Of a stretch of DNA of 64,000 nucleotides, positions 1-7,595 are shown piece after piece (positions within the stretch are counted from its first letter, which is position 1; every line of letters begins with the position of its first letter). Source of the DNA: Candidatus Nitrosotenuis aquarius (GTDB lineage: Archaea; Thermoproteota; Nitrososphaeria; Nitrososphaerales; Nitrosopumilaceae); NCBI RefSeq assembly GCF_002787055.1, contig NZ_CP024808.1, positions 124,001 to 188,000 of the forward strand, in the 5' to 3' direction. The notes beneath the pieces are model-generated. The model worked only from the letters and a program-made list of their open reading frames with translations. It had not been told where the DNA came from and ran no database searches. The position numbers and the translations under genes are program-made.

Positions 1-99
1 ACCATGGCTGTGTTTCTATATCATGGCTAGTTAATTCTTCCTACTTTGAATTGTTTGGCAATATGCCATAATTCATTTACTAGATGCATGATCGGCTTT

Positions 100-921
100 G
101 TGTTGAAGAAAATAGGGCTTTTGGGGTGTGGTGCTATTGGCACGCAAATAGCACTCGCAATAGACACTGGCAAAATCCCTGCAGAACTGACTCATATTTA
201 TGATTTTGATAATGCCAAAGCAGAGGCACTTGCTGCCAAGCTTGCAAAAAGACCCATCATCGTGGCAAATCCGCATTTGTTGTCATCAAATAATGTGGAT
301 ATTGTAGTGGAAGCAGCATCGCAAGATGCAGTAAAAAATCACGCACTCAGCATCTTGCAAAACAGGAAGGACTTGATGATGATGAGCGTAGGCGCACTGC
401 TTGACGAGTCTGTACTTGATATTTTATTTGATGCGTGCAGGGAATTTAAGAAAAAAATCTATCTACCATCTGGTGCAATTGCCGGCCTTGACGCAATAAA
501 GTCAGTCAAAGATGAGCTAGAATCCCTCACACTAGTTACAACAAAAAACCCAAAGGCACTGGCCGGAGCAAAATTCTTTGAGGCAAAAAAAATGGACATA
601 CATTCTATAACGCAAAAGACTGCAATCTTTGAAGGCCCAGCAAAAGAGGCAGTAACATTGTTTCCAGCAAACATCAACGTTGCGGCTTTGCTTAGCCTGG
701 CAGGCCTAGGAAGCACAAAGACCTCAGTCAAAATAATAGCAGATCCTGAGACTGACAAGAACATACACCAAATAGAGGCGCGTGGCAAATTTGGCAAAAT
801 TACAATCCAGGTCGAAAATGTCCCAGATCCGACAAACCCCAAGACCAGCAGGCTTGCAATTTTGTCTGCCATTGAATGCCTGCGTACAGCATGCACTGAT
901 GATATCAAAATAGGAACATAA
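100..921 (+). CDS. nadX: L-aspartate dehydrogenase
   Basis: Predicted NAD(P)-dependent L-aspartate dehydrogenase, which makes iminoaspartate for quinolinate synthase in de novo NAD synthesis. The N-terminus has a Rossmann dinucleotide motif (GLLGCGAIG, about residues 6-14). The C-terminal half has the NadX signatures PSGAIAGLDAIKS and FPANINVAA. I chose the GTG at 100 (273 aa) because a TATA-like CATAATTC at 67-74 lies about 30 bases upstream and the protein then starts next to the nucleotide fold. An ATG at 88 or a TTG at 46 would only add residues the family lacks. It is followed by nadA and convergent nadC, which fixes the pathway role. Confidence 0.9.
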   Translation: MLKKIGLLGCGAIGTQIALAIDTGKIPAELTHIYDFDNAKAEALAAKLAKRPIIVANPHLLSSNNVDIVVEAASQDAVKNHALSILQNRKDLMMMSVGALLDESVLDILFDACREFKKKIYLPSGAIAGLDAIKSVKDELESLTLVTTKNPKALAGAKFFEAKKMDIHSITQKTAIFEGPAKEAVTLFPANINVAALLSLAGLGSTKTSVKIIADPETDKNIHQIEARGKFGKITIQVENVPDPTNPKTSRLAILSAIECLRTACTDDIKIGT

Positions 922-981
922 TTCTGGCAAAAATTACCGTAATCTGGGCCAAATCTGTAAAATCGCACTATTATCCCAGTC

Positions 982-989
982 TTTAAATC
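982..989 (+). promoter_or_regulatory. TATA box of nadA
   Basis: TTTAAATC is centred about 30 bases upstream of the nadA ATG at 1016. The spacing implies a leaderless or nearly leaderless transcript. Confidence 0.55.
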
Positions 990-1015
990 AATAATTCCAA
1001 TATTGGTATGATCGG

Positions 1016-1951
1016 ATGCTACAAGACAAAATAGCGCAACTCAAAAAAGAAAAAGACGTAGTCATACTTGCTCACAATTATCAGCTACCCGAAGTCCAAG
1101 ATGTGGCAGACTTTGTAGGTGATTCACTGGGATTGTCAAGACAGGCGGCAAAGACTCCGCACAAGACAATTCTGTTCTGCGGAGTTCATTTTATGGCGGA
1201 AACTGCCGCAATCATCTGTCCTGACAAAAAGGTGCTCATTCCAGATTTGGCTGCGGGCTGCTCTCTGGCAGATTCTATAACCGTAGACCAGCTGAGGGAC
1301 TGGAAAAAGCAACACCCGGATGCAATTGCAGTGGGCTATGTCAATACGTCTGCCGAAGTAAAATCTGAGCTGGACTATTGTTGCACATCCTCAAACGCAG
1401 TAAATGTAGTCAAGGCAATTCCTGAAAACCGGGACGTCTTGTTTTTGCCAGACATGTTCTTGGGCTCATACGTTGCAAAGATGACTGGAAGAAAAAACAT
1501 GTACATCTGGGCAGGCGAATGCCACGTTCATGCAGGAATACGCTCAGACGACATACACAAGCTTCTAGACTCACACGCAAACTCTGAATTATTGGTTCAT
1601 CCAGAATGCAGTTGCACATCACAAATAATGTATGATGTTGCAGTAGGTGACTACAGGGGCCGCCAAGTCCAGATAATGTCGACTGAGGGCATGATGAACT
1701 ATGCAAAACAGTCTGCCGGACAGAACTTTGTAGTTGCAACAGAAACCGGAATCTTGTATAGAATGCAGCAACAAAACCCGGGCAAGAATTTCATTCCAGC
1801 ATCAAGGGGTGCCGTATGCCAGTACATGAAAATGATCACACTGGACAAGGTATATTCCGCACTGCTTGAGGAAAAATACGAAGTACGCGTGCCAAAACAA
1901 ACTGCAGACAAGGCACGGTTAGCTATTGAGCGGATGCTTGCTATCAGCTAG
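1016..1951 (+). CDS. nadA: Quinolinate synthase A
   Basis: Condenses iminoaspartate with dihydroxyacetone phosphate to quinolinate, using a [4Fe-4S] cluster. The 311-residue length is normal for NadA. The three expected cluster cysteines are visible at about C82 (AAGCSLAD), C169 (WAGECH) and C268 (AVCQYMKMITL). HPECSC at about 195-200 and the MSTEGM segment at about 221 also match the family. It starts at ATG behind a TATA box, and its last 4 bases overlap the convergent nadC end. It acts in the cytosol between NadX and NadC. Confidence 0.96.
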   Translation: MLQDKIAQLKKEKDVVILAHNYQLPEVQDVADFVGDSLGLSRQAAKTPHKTILFCGVHFMAETAAIICPDKKVLIPDLAAGCSLADSITVDQLRDWKKQHPDAIAVGYVNTSAEVKSELDYCCTSSNAVNVVKAIPENRDVLFLPDMFLGSYVAKMTGRKNMYIWAGECHVHAGIRSDDIHKLLDSHANSELLVHPECSCTSQIMYDVAVGDYRGRQVQIMSTEGMMNYAKQSAGQNFVVATETGILYRMQQQNPGKNFIPASRGAVCQYMKMITLDKVYSALLEEKYEVRVPKQTADKARLAIERMLAIS

Positions 1952-2763
1952 ACTTCTAGACTAAAATCTACTGCTTTTACGGAATTTGTAATGCTGCCAA
2001 CTGAAATCATATCGACGCCAGTTTTTGCAAATTCCCTGATGTTTTGTATGTTGATTCCGCCTGACGCCTCAAGACGAATGTTCTTTCGTAGGTGCATTCT
2101 TTCTAGCTGCTTTATCGTCTTTTTTATTAAATCTGGGGAGAAATTGTCTAGCATTATTATTGGAACGCCAAGTGTTGCAGCAAGTATTGCATCGGAAAAT
2201 GTGTCTACCTCGACTTCAAAGACCTTGGCTCTTTTCTTTGCTCGCCTGATTAGCTCCACAATAGAGCCTTCTGCGGCAATATGGTTGTCTTTGATCATTA
2301 TCATGTCTGATAGGGTTACTCGGTGCTTTCTTCCACCTCCGATTTCTACTGCTTCTTTGTCAAAAAAACGCAAGCCAGGCGCAGTCTTTCTTGTGGAATA
2401 GATGTCTGTTTTTTTGCTGATCTTTTTTACTTGCCTTACAAGCTGGTTTGTGGCAGTTGCAATCCCACTCATTCTGGATAATAGATTCAGTGCGGTTCGC
2501 TCGCAGCTAAGAATTGATCTTGCGGGACCAGTAATTTGGAGCACAACTTGATTTGCCTTGATTGTCTGACCGTCATCTCGCATTATATGTACTCTGCATT
2601 TTTTCATTGCAAAGATTTCTTTGGTGTGCTTTGCGCCAGCGATTATTCCACCCTGTCGCGCAATTATTGTGGCAGTGATTTTTTTGTTTGATAAAATTGC
2701 ACTGGTAACATCGCCTCTGTTGATGTCTTCTGCCAAAAATCTGGCAAGCTCTCTGGTGTTCAA
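1948..2763 (-). CDS. nadC: Nicotinate-nucleotide pyrophosphorylase (quinolinate phosphoribosyltransferase)
   Basis: Converts quinolinate and PRPP to nicotinate mononucleotide, CO2 and PPi, completing the NadX-NadA-NadC route. The 271 residues are typical. Phosphate-binding signatures TRKT (about 124-127) and GGGRKHR (about 142-148) are present, followed by DMIMIKDNH and the C-terminal barrel motif LEASGGIN. It starts at TTG (2763). It converges on nadA with a 4-base overlap of the two stop codons, so the two genes are not cotranscribed although they share a pathway. Confidence 0.96.
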   Translation of the reverse strand: MNTRELARFLAEDINRGDVTSAILSNKKITATIIARQGGIIAGAKHTKEIFAMKKCRVHIMRDDGQTIKANQVVLQITGPARSILSCERTALNLLSRMSGIATATNQLVRQVKKISKKTDIYSTRKTAPGLRFFDKEAVEIGGGRKHRVTLSDMIMIKDNHIAAEGSIVELIRRAKKRAKVFEVEVDTFSDAILAATLGVPIIMLDNFSPDLIKKTIKQLERMHLRKNIRLEASGGINIQNIREFAKTGVDMISVGSITNSVKAVDFSLEV

Positions 2764-2800
2764 TTACATCGTGTGGTTTTGTGCCTAAATAGAACTTTTT

Positions 2801-3811
2801 CTATGTTGATTCGGTTTGAATTGCTTCTTCGTGCTTGCTCAGGCTCTCCCACTCGGATTTTTTTGGAATCTTGATGGTAAATGTGGTTCCCTTGCCCACA
2901 ACACTGGATGCTGTGATCGTTCCTCCGTGCTGCTCTATGATGTTTTTGCAGCTAGACAAGCCAAGGCCAGTGCCGACCTGTTTTGTAGTGAATAACGGCT
3001 CGAAGATCTTTGGCAGAATCTCATCCGATATGCCGCATCCTGTATCGGATACTTTGACTAGTACGTTGTTGCTGTCTTGCGGATCATCAAAAATTCCTAC
3101 ACTGACTATTCCTTTCTTACCTTCTGATGCTTGTATGGCATTCATTATCAAATTTACAAAAACAATTTCCAATTTCTCAGGATCGCAAAATATCTCCCTG
3201 TCGTTTTCCGGCAGGTGAATCTCTATGTTCTCTGGTGCAACTATTCGCTCTACTACGTCCTGCAATATCACGCATAATGAATAATCCTTCTTTTTGAGTG
3301 GAGATATTCTGACATAATCCATGACATCCTCTAGCTGATGCGACATTCGGTATATTGCCCTATCAAGCCTAGTCCACTGCTCCCTTGCTTTATCATCCAG
3401 ATTCGACTCTAACCTCATTCTCAAAATCTGTGATGTGTTTTGTATAACGCTTAATGGGTTTCTCAAATCATGTGCCACTCTTGCAGAAAGATTTCCTATT
3501 GCAGAAAGTCGCTCTGACTTTAATAGTTCCTGCGTCTTGTTCATAATTTCGATTTGCAGCTTGTCTCGTTGATTGGCGAGCTCGCGCTTTGCATTTTCGA
3601 GCTCTATCATCTTGATTTGCAGCTTGTCTCTCTGGCTTGACAATTCATCTTGTGTTTCTTCTAGTCTTGCCATGTTATCTTGGAGCTTTGTGTTCAGCTC
3701 CTCTGCCTTTTCTTTGGATGCTCGAAGCTCTCGAACTTTGTTTACTAGAACCTTGGTTAGCTCCTCACTGGAGAATTCTTTTATGAAAAAGTAGGGACTA
3801 TTATCCGACAA
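2801..3811 (-). CDS. Soluble coiled-coil sensor histidine kinase
   Basis: A 336-residue histidine kinase with no transmembrane segment. Residues about 14-100 form a coiled coil that contains a near-duplicate (RDKLQIKMIELENAKREL, then RDKLQIEIM). This is followed by a HisKA domain with phospho-acceptor H114 (RVAHDLRNPLS) and a HATPase domain with N-box N224, G1 DTGCGIS (about 256-262) and G2 GTGLGLSS (about 280-287). The catalytic core closely resembles the membrane kinase at 47256-48752. It starts at TTG. No sensor domain or partner response regulator is adjacent, so the input is unknown; the coiled coil may bind another sensor protein. Confidence 0.92.
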   Translation of the reverse strand: MSDNSPYFFIKEFSSEELTKVLVNKVRELRASKEKAEELNTKLQDNMARLEETQDELSSQRDKLQIKMIELENAKRELANQRDKLQIEIMNKTQELLKSERLSAIGNLSARVAHDLRNPLSVIQNTSQILRMRLESNLDDKAREQWTRLDRAIYRMSHQLEDVMDYVRISPLKKKDYSLCVILQDVVERIVAPENIEIHLPENDREIFCDPEKLEIVFVNLIMNAIQASEGKKGIVSVGIFDDPQDSNNVLVKVSDTGCGISDEILPKIFEPLFTTKQVGTGLGLSSCKNIIEQHGGTITASSVVGKGTTFTIKIPKKSEWESLSKHEEAIQTEST

Positions 3812-3877
3812 TGCTATTTGGTATTTTTCCTGTTTTCACTAAGAGCTTGTGTGTGTTTTAATCAAACAAAATATTTC

Positions 3878-4066
3878 TTAGGCGATTTTTAATGCGTACT
3901 TGCCTTTCTGGGTAATTCCCAGGGTTTTGGCAATGTGCGAGTTTTCTGGGTCGCCAATTAGGACTACTCCTGTCCAGTCTGGTGTAAGATCAGACGATTT
4001 GCAAACTGGGCAAACTTTTCCAACAAAAACACACTTGCATTTTCTGCAAGCCATCTCTTTGACCAT
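3878..4066 (-). CDS. spt4: Transcription elongation factor Spt4 (RpoE'')
   Basis: A 62-residue zinc protein matching archaeal Spt4, the partner of Spt5 that clamps RNA polymerase for processive elongation. Zinc ligands C7, C10, C19 and C22 are visible (ACRKC and CPVC), followed by the typical LTPDWTGVVLIGDPENSHIAKTLGI segment. It abuts rpo7 with no gap, in the order rpo7-spt4 that is widely conserved in archaea, so the two genes are almost certainly one transcript. Confidence 0.95.
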   Translation of the reverse strand: MVKEMACRKCKCVFVGKVCPVCKSSDLTPDWTGVVLIGDPENSHIAKTLGITQKGKYALKIA

Positions 4067-4672
4067 TTACTTTTTCACTTCGACTGGCTTCTTTTCTTTC
4101 TTTTCTGTTTCTCCGCCCTCTTTGCCGGATTTCTTTATCTCCTCTGCAATCCAATCCTCTGCTCCCAAGAACGGCTGTCTACACGTAATTCCAATTTTAC
4201 CCATCGTTGCCGCTTTGCCTAATGATACTGCGGTGATTCTTGCGCGAAGTGTAGAGCCGACCTTTAGTGTGCGGTTGCTTTGCTTTGCAATAATCATGCC
4301 TGACTTTACATCTGATTGTAAATAATCATCCATCACTTGTGATAGGTGTAAGAGTGCATCTGTTGGGCCAATTCTGACAAATGCACCAAAGTCTGTAATG
4401 TCTACAATTTCTCCTAGGACAATTTCCTGTAGTTTTGGAGTAAATGTCAATGCCTCAAATTCGACTCGATGATATGTTCCGCCGTCGCCTGCAATCATTT
4501 TTCCCATTTCGTCTACTTTGGCATCTAAAATCATGATGATGTAGCCGAGCTCTGCGTTTATCATGGACTCGTATTTTTCCTTGAGAATAGCTACTGCTGC
4601 CTTTTTTAGTGATGCGCCAAACATGCTTGGCGGGATCCTAACAACATCCTCTAGGGTCGATATAGAAAACAA
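4067..4672 (-). CDS. rpo7: DNA-directed RNA polymerase subunit Rpo7 (RpoE')
   Basis: Stalk subunit of archaeal RNA polymerase (Rpb7 homolog). It has an N-terminal tip domain starting FSISTLEDVVRIPPSMFG, then an S1/OB RNA-binding domain (GEIVDITDFGAFVRIGPTDALLHLSQV) and a charged Lys/Glu tail. The reading frame is open up to an ATG at 4798, but that would add about 42 residues absent from the family. The TTG at 4672 makes the protein start where Rpo7 normally starts, and a TATA-like CATAAATT about 25 bases upstream supports it. It is upstream of spt4 in the same operon. Confidence 0.9.
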   Translation of the reverse strand: MFSISTLEDVVRIPPSMFGASLKKAAVAILKEKYESMINAELGYIIMILDAKVDEMGKMIAGDGGTYHRVEFEALTFTPKLQEIVLGEIVDITDFGAFVRIGPTDALLHLSQVMDDYLQSDVKSGMIIAKQSNRTLKVGSTLRARITAVSLGKAATMGKIGITCRQPFLGAEDWIAEEIKKSGKEGGETEKKEKKPVEVKK

Positions 4673-4875
4673 CTGTGCGAAACTCCATGCGTAGAATTTA
4701 TGAATCTTTGGGTAACTTTGCAATAATTTTTGTGAATCTTGGTGTGCCTGTGCCAAATATTGCATGAATTTTGTATTGATTGGTTTTTGATTTGGCAAAA
4801 AATAATTTCTAATTAGGAATACCTAAGCTGTAATTATCTGCAAAATAATTTCGCTGTTTTGAAAATCGACCTATC

Positions 4876-4883
4876 TTTAAATA
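4876..4883 (+). promoter_or_regulatory. TATA box of mrp
   Basis: TTTAAATA is centred 26 bases upstream of the ATG at 4906, which indicates a leaderless transcript. This spacing excludes the in-frame TTG at 4900 as the likely start. Confidence 0.6.
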
Positions 4884-4905
4884 ATGTAATTCAAATTTTT
4901 TGTGC

Positions 4906-5985
4906 ATGGTTGGCATTGACCAAGTTCTCACAAAACTTGCTACTGTAATTGATCCTGACCTCAAAAAAGACATTGTATCAATGGGAATGATAAAGGACTT
5001 GGAGCTAAACGAAGGAAATCTCAAATTTACACTAGAACTAACAACGCCGGCATGCCCGTTCAATGACCAAATAGAGCAGGATGTTCGCCGCGCAGTAGGA
5101 GAACTGGACGGAATCAAAAACTCCGACATCAAGGTAACTGCCAAAGTCATGGAAGGACGCACATTAGATGCAGACGAAGCAATGGCTTCTGTCAAAAACA
5201 TTATCGGTGTCGCGAGCGGCAAGGGTGGTGTCGGAAAATCTACAGTATCGTTGAACTTGGCGTTGGCACTTGCACAGTCTGGCGCCAAAGTCGGATTGCT
5301 TGATGCAGATATCTACGGTCCTAGCATTCCTCTGATGCTTGGAATGCAAAAGGCGTTCATGGAAGTGGACAACAACAAGCTCCAGCCGGCAGAGATGAAC
5401 GGAATCAAGGTTGTATCATTTGGATTCTTTGCAGAGCAAGAACACCAGGCCGCAATTTATCGTGGCCCGATTATATCTGGAATACTAAAGCAATTTCTCG
5501 TTGACACAAACTGGTCAAATCTTGATTATTTGATTGTGGATTTGCCTCCTGGCACTGGCGACATACCTCTGACACTTGCGCAAACAATTCCTATTACTGG
5601 CATACTGGTGGTTACCACACCACAAGACGTTGCATCAAATGTTGCAACCAAAGCAATTGGCATGTTCAACAAGTTAAACGTTCCAATTATCGGTGTAATT
5701 GAAAACATGAGTTATTTTATTTGTCCCAAATGCAGCGACAAACATTACATTTTTGGTGAAGGTGGAGCAAGACGAATCAGCGAAAAATTCAATGTTCCAT
5801 TCATTGGAGAAATTCCGCTCAACTCTGGTATCATGGAAGGCTCGGATAAGGGCAAGCCAGTGATTCTATCGCATCCTATGTCGCCTTCCGCTGAAGCAAT
5901 TCGTGCATCTGCAAAAAACGTCGCAGCCCAGTGTAGCATTTTGGCAGCCAAGCTAAAAGAAGAAATGCAAGGCGCAACCGCATAA
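4906..5985 (+). CDS. mrp: Mrp/Nbp35-type Fe-S cluster carrier ATPase
   Basis: A 359-residue ApbC/Mrp P-loop protein that binds and transfers [4Fe-4S] clusters. Residues about 1-90 are a MIP18/DUF59 domain (TPACPFNDQIE). The deviant Walker A GKGGVGKST is at about 105-113, the Walker B-like LIVDLPPGTGD follows, and a C-terminal CPKC pair near residue 270 is the expected bridging-cluster site. The downstream dephospho-CoA kinase starts 5 bases after its stop, suggesting one transcript. Confidence 0.94.
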   Translation: MVGIDQVLTKLATVIDPDLKKDIVSMGMIKDLELNEGNLKFTLELTTPACPFNDQIEQDVRRAVGELDGIKNSDIKVTAKVMEGRTLDADEAMASVKNIIGVASGKGGVGKSTVSLNLALALAQSGAKVGLLDADIYGPSIPLMLGMQKAFMEVDNNKLQPAEMNGIKVVSFGFFAEQEHQAAIYRGPIISGILKQFLVDTNWSNLDYLIVDLPPGTGDIPLTLAQTIPITGILVVTTPQDVASNVATKAIGMFNKLNVPIIGVIENMSYFICPKCSDKHYIFGEGGARRISEKFNVPFIGEIPLNSGIMEGSDKGKPVILSHPMSPSAEAIRASAKNVAAQCSILAAKLKEEMQGATA

Positions 5986-5990
5986 TATTA

Positions 5991-6476
5991 TTGAGATTAC
6001 CTGACTCTCTTCGTGACGAACTAAAGGCACCACTTGGAATTTTGCTCAAGGACACCACTAAAGAAAACATTGCAAATCACATCCCAAAAAATTCCTACAT
6101 CATAACTGTGGGCGATGCCACAACTGAAAAAATGCTGATACTTGGATTTGTACCATCATTACAGATAGTGGATGGATACGAAAAAAGGGGAAAGAGAACT
6201 CCTCCGCAAAGCAACGCCACAAAACTATACTGTGACAATCCGGCAGCTCAGATAACGCAGCAAAGTATTGATCTTATCAGGCAAGCATTTTCCTCAAGGC
6301 CCCCAATCCAAATTCTGGTAAATGGCGAGGAAGACCTACTTGTAATTCCAGTTTGCATCTATGCACCGCAAAACTCGGTTGTATTGTACGGCCAGCCAAA
6401 TGAAGGCCTAGTAATAGTGCAAATAACACAAGAAATTAGAAATAAAACAAAAAATCTACTGGATCGTATGATCTAG
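5991..6476 (+). CDS. GTP-dependent dephospho-CoA kinase (DUF359)
   Basis: A 161-residue member of the archaeal DUF359 family, which phosphorylates dephospho-CoA with GTP in the last step of coenzyme A synthesis. Typical segments are LPDSLRDELKAPLG at the N-terminus, IITVGDATTEKML, IVDGYEKR and LVNGEEDLLVIP. It starts at TTG (5991), 5 bases after the mrp stop, so it is probably cotranscribed with mrp. Its stop codon immediately precedes the candidate C/D box sRNA. Confidence 0.88.
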   Translation: MRLPDSLRDELKAPLGILLKDTTKENIANHIPKNSYIITVGDATTEKMLILGFVPSLQIVDGYEKRGKRTPPQSNATKLYCDNPAAQITQQSIDLIRQAFSSRPPIQILVNGEEDLLVIPVCIYAPQNSVVLYGQPNEGLVIVQITQEIRNKTKNLLDRMI

Positions 6477-6534
6477 GGGTATGATGAGACGGTGGCTGTA
6501 TGATCAATGATTACACACTACAAACTCTGACCCT
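6475..6534 (+). ncRNA. Candidate C/D box sRNA
   Basis: The 3' gap after the dephospho-CoA kinase gene has the archaeal box C/D layout. Box C is ATGATGA (6481-6487), followed by a 12-base guide, a degenerate D' ATGA (6500-6503), a 3-base spacer, C' ATGATTA (6507-6513), a 13-base guide and D CTGA (6527-6530). AGGG (6475-6478) can pair with CCCT (6531-6534) as the terminal stem. The inference rests on motif order and spacing only, and I have not matched a target. Confidence 0.5.
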
Positions 6535-6546
6535 TTAATCTCAAAG

Positions 6547-6554
6547 TATAGATT
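6547..6554 (+). promoter_or_regulatory. TATA box of ppa
   Basis: TATAGATT is centred about 28 bases upstream of the ppa ATG, placing the transcription start at or just before the start codon. Confidence 0.45.
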
Positions 6555-6577
6555 ATTCCTGTTCTGGTGATGATACA

Positions 6578-7117
6578 ATGACAAAGAATTTCTGGCACGA
6601 CATTGAGACCGGAATCGACATCCCAGAGATAATCAATGTGGTAGTGGAAATCCCAAAGGGCTCGCAAAACAAGTACGAATACGACAAAAAACACAACATG
6701 ATAAAGCTGGACCGAGTCTTGTTCTCCCCGTTTCACTATCCGGGTGATTATGGTATAATCCCACAGACACTATCTGATGACGGCGACCCGCTAGACGCAT
6801 TGGTGCTTGTGACAAACCCCACATTTCCTGGCATACTGATCGAGTGCAGGCCGATTGGGCTGCTCAAGCTAAAGGACCAAGGCCAATCCGATGACAAGAT
6901 AATCTGCGTATCCACTACAGATCCTAGATACCTGAACACAAAGGATGTCACCGATATAGAAGAGCATCATCTAAAAGAAATGGCTCACTTTTTCCAAGTG
7001 TACAAGGACTTGGAAGGAAAAAAAGTCGAGGTCCTAGGCTGGGATTCTGCAGACACTGCCAAGACAGTAATAATTGAGGCGGTAAAAAACTACAAAAAAA
7101 TCCTATCCAAGTATTAA
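6578..7117 (+). CDS. ppa: Soluble inorganic pyrophosphatase (family I)
   Basis: A 179-residue cytosolic family I pyrophosphatase that hydrolyses PPi to phosphate and drives biosynthetic reactions. The substrate-binding YPGDYG (about 54-59) and the metal-binding signature DDGDPLDALV (about 67-76) are intact. It is followed 70 bases later by a small metallopeptidase-like gene and then by the membrane pyrophosphatase hppA. The cell therefore encodes both a heat-releasing and an energy-conserving PPase within 3 kb. Confidence 0.96.
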   Translation: MTKNFWHDIETGIDIPEIINVVVEIPKGSQNKYEYDKKHNMIKLDRVLFSPFHYPGDYGIIPQTLSDDGDPLDALVLVTNPTFPGILIECRPIGLLKLKDQGQSDDKIICVSTTDPRYLNTKDVTDIEEHHLKEMAHFFQVYKDLEGKKVEVLGWDSADTAKTVIIEAVKNYKKILSKY

Positions 7118-7186
7118 GATCTTGAACCAATTTTTGCACAAGAATTGACACTGTATGATTTAGTTTGATTCTAAAACTCATACTGG

Positions 7187-7552
7187 ATGCATCTAGACGA
7201 CGATCTACGGCTTGGTATTTTGGAAAAGACTGGGATTTTTTCTAACAGACTATCAATTCAGGAACCCAAAGTGCTAATGACGTCTAAAGAAGTCCTAGAA
7301 ATGCCAAAGGAAATGACAAGGGGGAGGCGAACTACTGCATACAAGTATTATGGCGTATCCTACATGCAGCACAATCTCATTTTCATCAACGTCAAAAAGA
7401 TCCCAGACGAAAAGGCACTAGATGACACCATAGCGCACGAGCTCGTACACCAGAGATTTCCATATTTGGCACATGGAAAAAGATTCAACAAGCTTGTCCG
7501 CCAAGTTCTCAAGGGCAAAACCTTTCCGCCATACAAAAAGAGAAAGTCCTAG
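7187..7552 (+). CDS. Small SprT/M48-like zinc metallopeptidase domain protein
   Basis: A 121-residue protein with a zinc-protease-like motif H84-E-L-V-H88 and a likely third ligand H96 in the following AHGKRF. The spacing resembles SprT/YgjP-type minimal metallopeptidases. There is no signal peptide or membrane segment, so it should be cytosolic. The substrate is unknown. It sits between the two pyrophosphatase genes with its own ATG start at 7187, and no functional link to them is evident. Confidence 0.6.
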   Translation: MHLDDDLRLGILEKTGIFSNRLSIQEPKVLMTSKEVLEMPKEMTRGRRTTAYKYYGVSYMQHNLIFINVKKIPDEKALDDTIAHELVHQRFPYLAHGKRFNKLVRQVLKGKTFPPYKKRKS

Positions 7553-7560
7553 TTTTATGG

Positions 7561-7568
7561 TTTATATG
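7561..7568 (+). promoter_or_regulatory. TATA box of hppA
   Basis: TTTATATG is centred about 31 bases upstream of the hppA start codon. Confidence 0.45.
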
Positions 7569-7595
7569 CCGTATTTTTAGGCAGGCAGTTATATC

